From: Hyperoplus lanceolatus
Lineage: Eukaryota; Chordata; Actinopteri; Uranoscopiformes; Ammodytidae
Reading direction: 5' to 3'
Length of the DNA: 64,000 bases
NCBI GenBank assembly: GCA_026929865.2
Contig: CM049418.1
Span: 8,071,501-8,135,500, forward strand
In this document: one piece after another, positions 63,262-64,000 of the stretch
Layout: each line of letters starts with the position of its first letter
How positions within the stretch are numbered: the first letter of the stretch is position 1
Notes under the pieces: model-generated
Database searches by the model: none
Seen by the model: only the letters and a program-made list of their open reading frames with translations
What the model was told of the DNA's origin: nothing
Position numbers and translations under genes: made by a program

Positions 63262-64000
63262 GTAGGCCTAAATCACACACACACTTAAACGCTTTTTGAA
63301 TGTAGTGCAGTCTATATGCCCATATGCAGGCTCCCATTCAGAGAGGTCATACACACTAGCACATGTCATGTCCAGTAGCAGTTGTGTAATTTTTATGGAA
63401 TTGGAAACCAACCATTAATCTCGTCCACATTAGACTGTCAGGGTCACCAAGCATCCCCCACATGAGAGTATTCAAGAGAGTATTGAGGTGGTTCAAGAGT
63501 TCAATAGAGTGGAAAGGTTTTTTACCATTTTAGCACCTGATGTTTTATTTGTTTTTAGTAGTTACATTTCCTCTAGATTGTTTGTCCTATGTCAAAATGT
63601 TCCCTTTGAGCCAGGAATTTAGAAAGCGCGGTGTACATTCGCTCAGGTTCTTACTGGTTAGAGGTTGTATTAGATCATCAGTAACATGGAGCAGCACTCT
63701 GATGCTTGCTGTTTTTGATGGTTTTAATTAGTTTGAAGGCCATGTCACCTATGAACATCTCTGGCATTGCAACAATTATTTTTGGGGTTCCCCAGGGCTC
63801 CATTCCTGGCCGCTTTATTGTTTTCAATTTGCATTAAAGTCTTGGGCCAAGTGATTAACAACTGATATTTTTCTTTTCACTGTAAATTCTGATAATACAC
63901 CAACAGAAAACACAACAGAACTTTTGTCTGTCTACTCACTAACAACCTTTCTTAGAAATGTGAAATCTTGGAAGTCTAATATATATATTTTTTAAAGGTA
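63262..64000 (+). other. hdac4: hdac4 intron 7 (start only)
   Basis: Sequence past the last visible exon. A fragment near 63690-63850 (catggagcagcactctgatg, ttccccagggctccattcc) has the flavour of a degraded retroelement, but I cannot assign it. Confidence 0.4.

Overview
This is a vertebrate nuclear window, almost certainly from a teleost fish and probably an acanthomorph. The evidence is GT-AG introns, compact multi-exon genes, very dense (CA)n/(GT)n microsatellites, hAT-type MITEs with 8-bp target duplications, an RTE-like LINE with a (CAT)n tail, a tRNA-derived SINE, and a gene order matching human 2q35 (ARPC2-GPBAR1-AAMP). There is no prokaryotic or viral content.

Layout, left to right. 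(1) 1-2515: the last two coding exons and 3'UTR of arpc2 (+), an Arp2/3 complex subunit. (2) 3347-10385: a head-to-head pair of intermediate-filament genes. A type I keratin-like gene (-, 8 exons, about 513 aa) has a tail ending in a run of about 22 serines. A type II keratin-like gene (+, 9 exons, about 414 aa) has a very short head. They share a promoter region of about 380 bp. Their exon sizes are the textbook type I and type II patterns, but the sequences are divergent from K18/K8. The best hypothesis is a teleost thread-keratin-like (or similarly ancient) pair. (3) 12903-13958: gpbar1 (-), the bile-acid GPCR, with a single coding exon. (4) 14.0-21.2 kb: gene-free, with two hAT-like MITEs. 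(5) 21212-26646: aamp (-), a WD40 protein with 11 coding exons. Its intron 8 holds a complete 1530-bp hAT-type element whose target duplication touches the splice donor. (6) 26.9-33.2 kb: gene-free, rich in microsatellites. (7) from about 33.2 kb to the right edge: the 5' part of hdac4 (+). It has a probable non-coding CpG-rich first exon, a start-codon exon at 37028-37331, and further coding exons at 49362, 56690, 60159, 61706 and 63143. It encodes the N-terminal Gln-rich, CtBP- and MEF2-binding region, and the deacetylase domain lies beyond the window. hdac4 intron 2 contains an antisense, internally deleted RTE-like LINE with a 12-bp target duplication, and a SINE.

The two keratin-like genes should make an obligate type I/type II heteropolymer from a shared promoter region, as K8/K18 do. 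The other genes are unrelated housekeeping or signalling genes held together by synteny. The most interesting material is the atypical keratin pair (serine-run tail, degenerate helix-termination motif in the type I partner, a (GT)~50 tract against a 3' splice site in the type II partner) and the transposon boundary at the aamp splice donor. All exon joins were worked out by eye from splice consensus, reading frame and remembered family sequences. No alignment or expression data were available.
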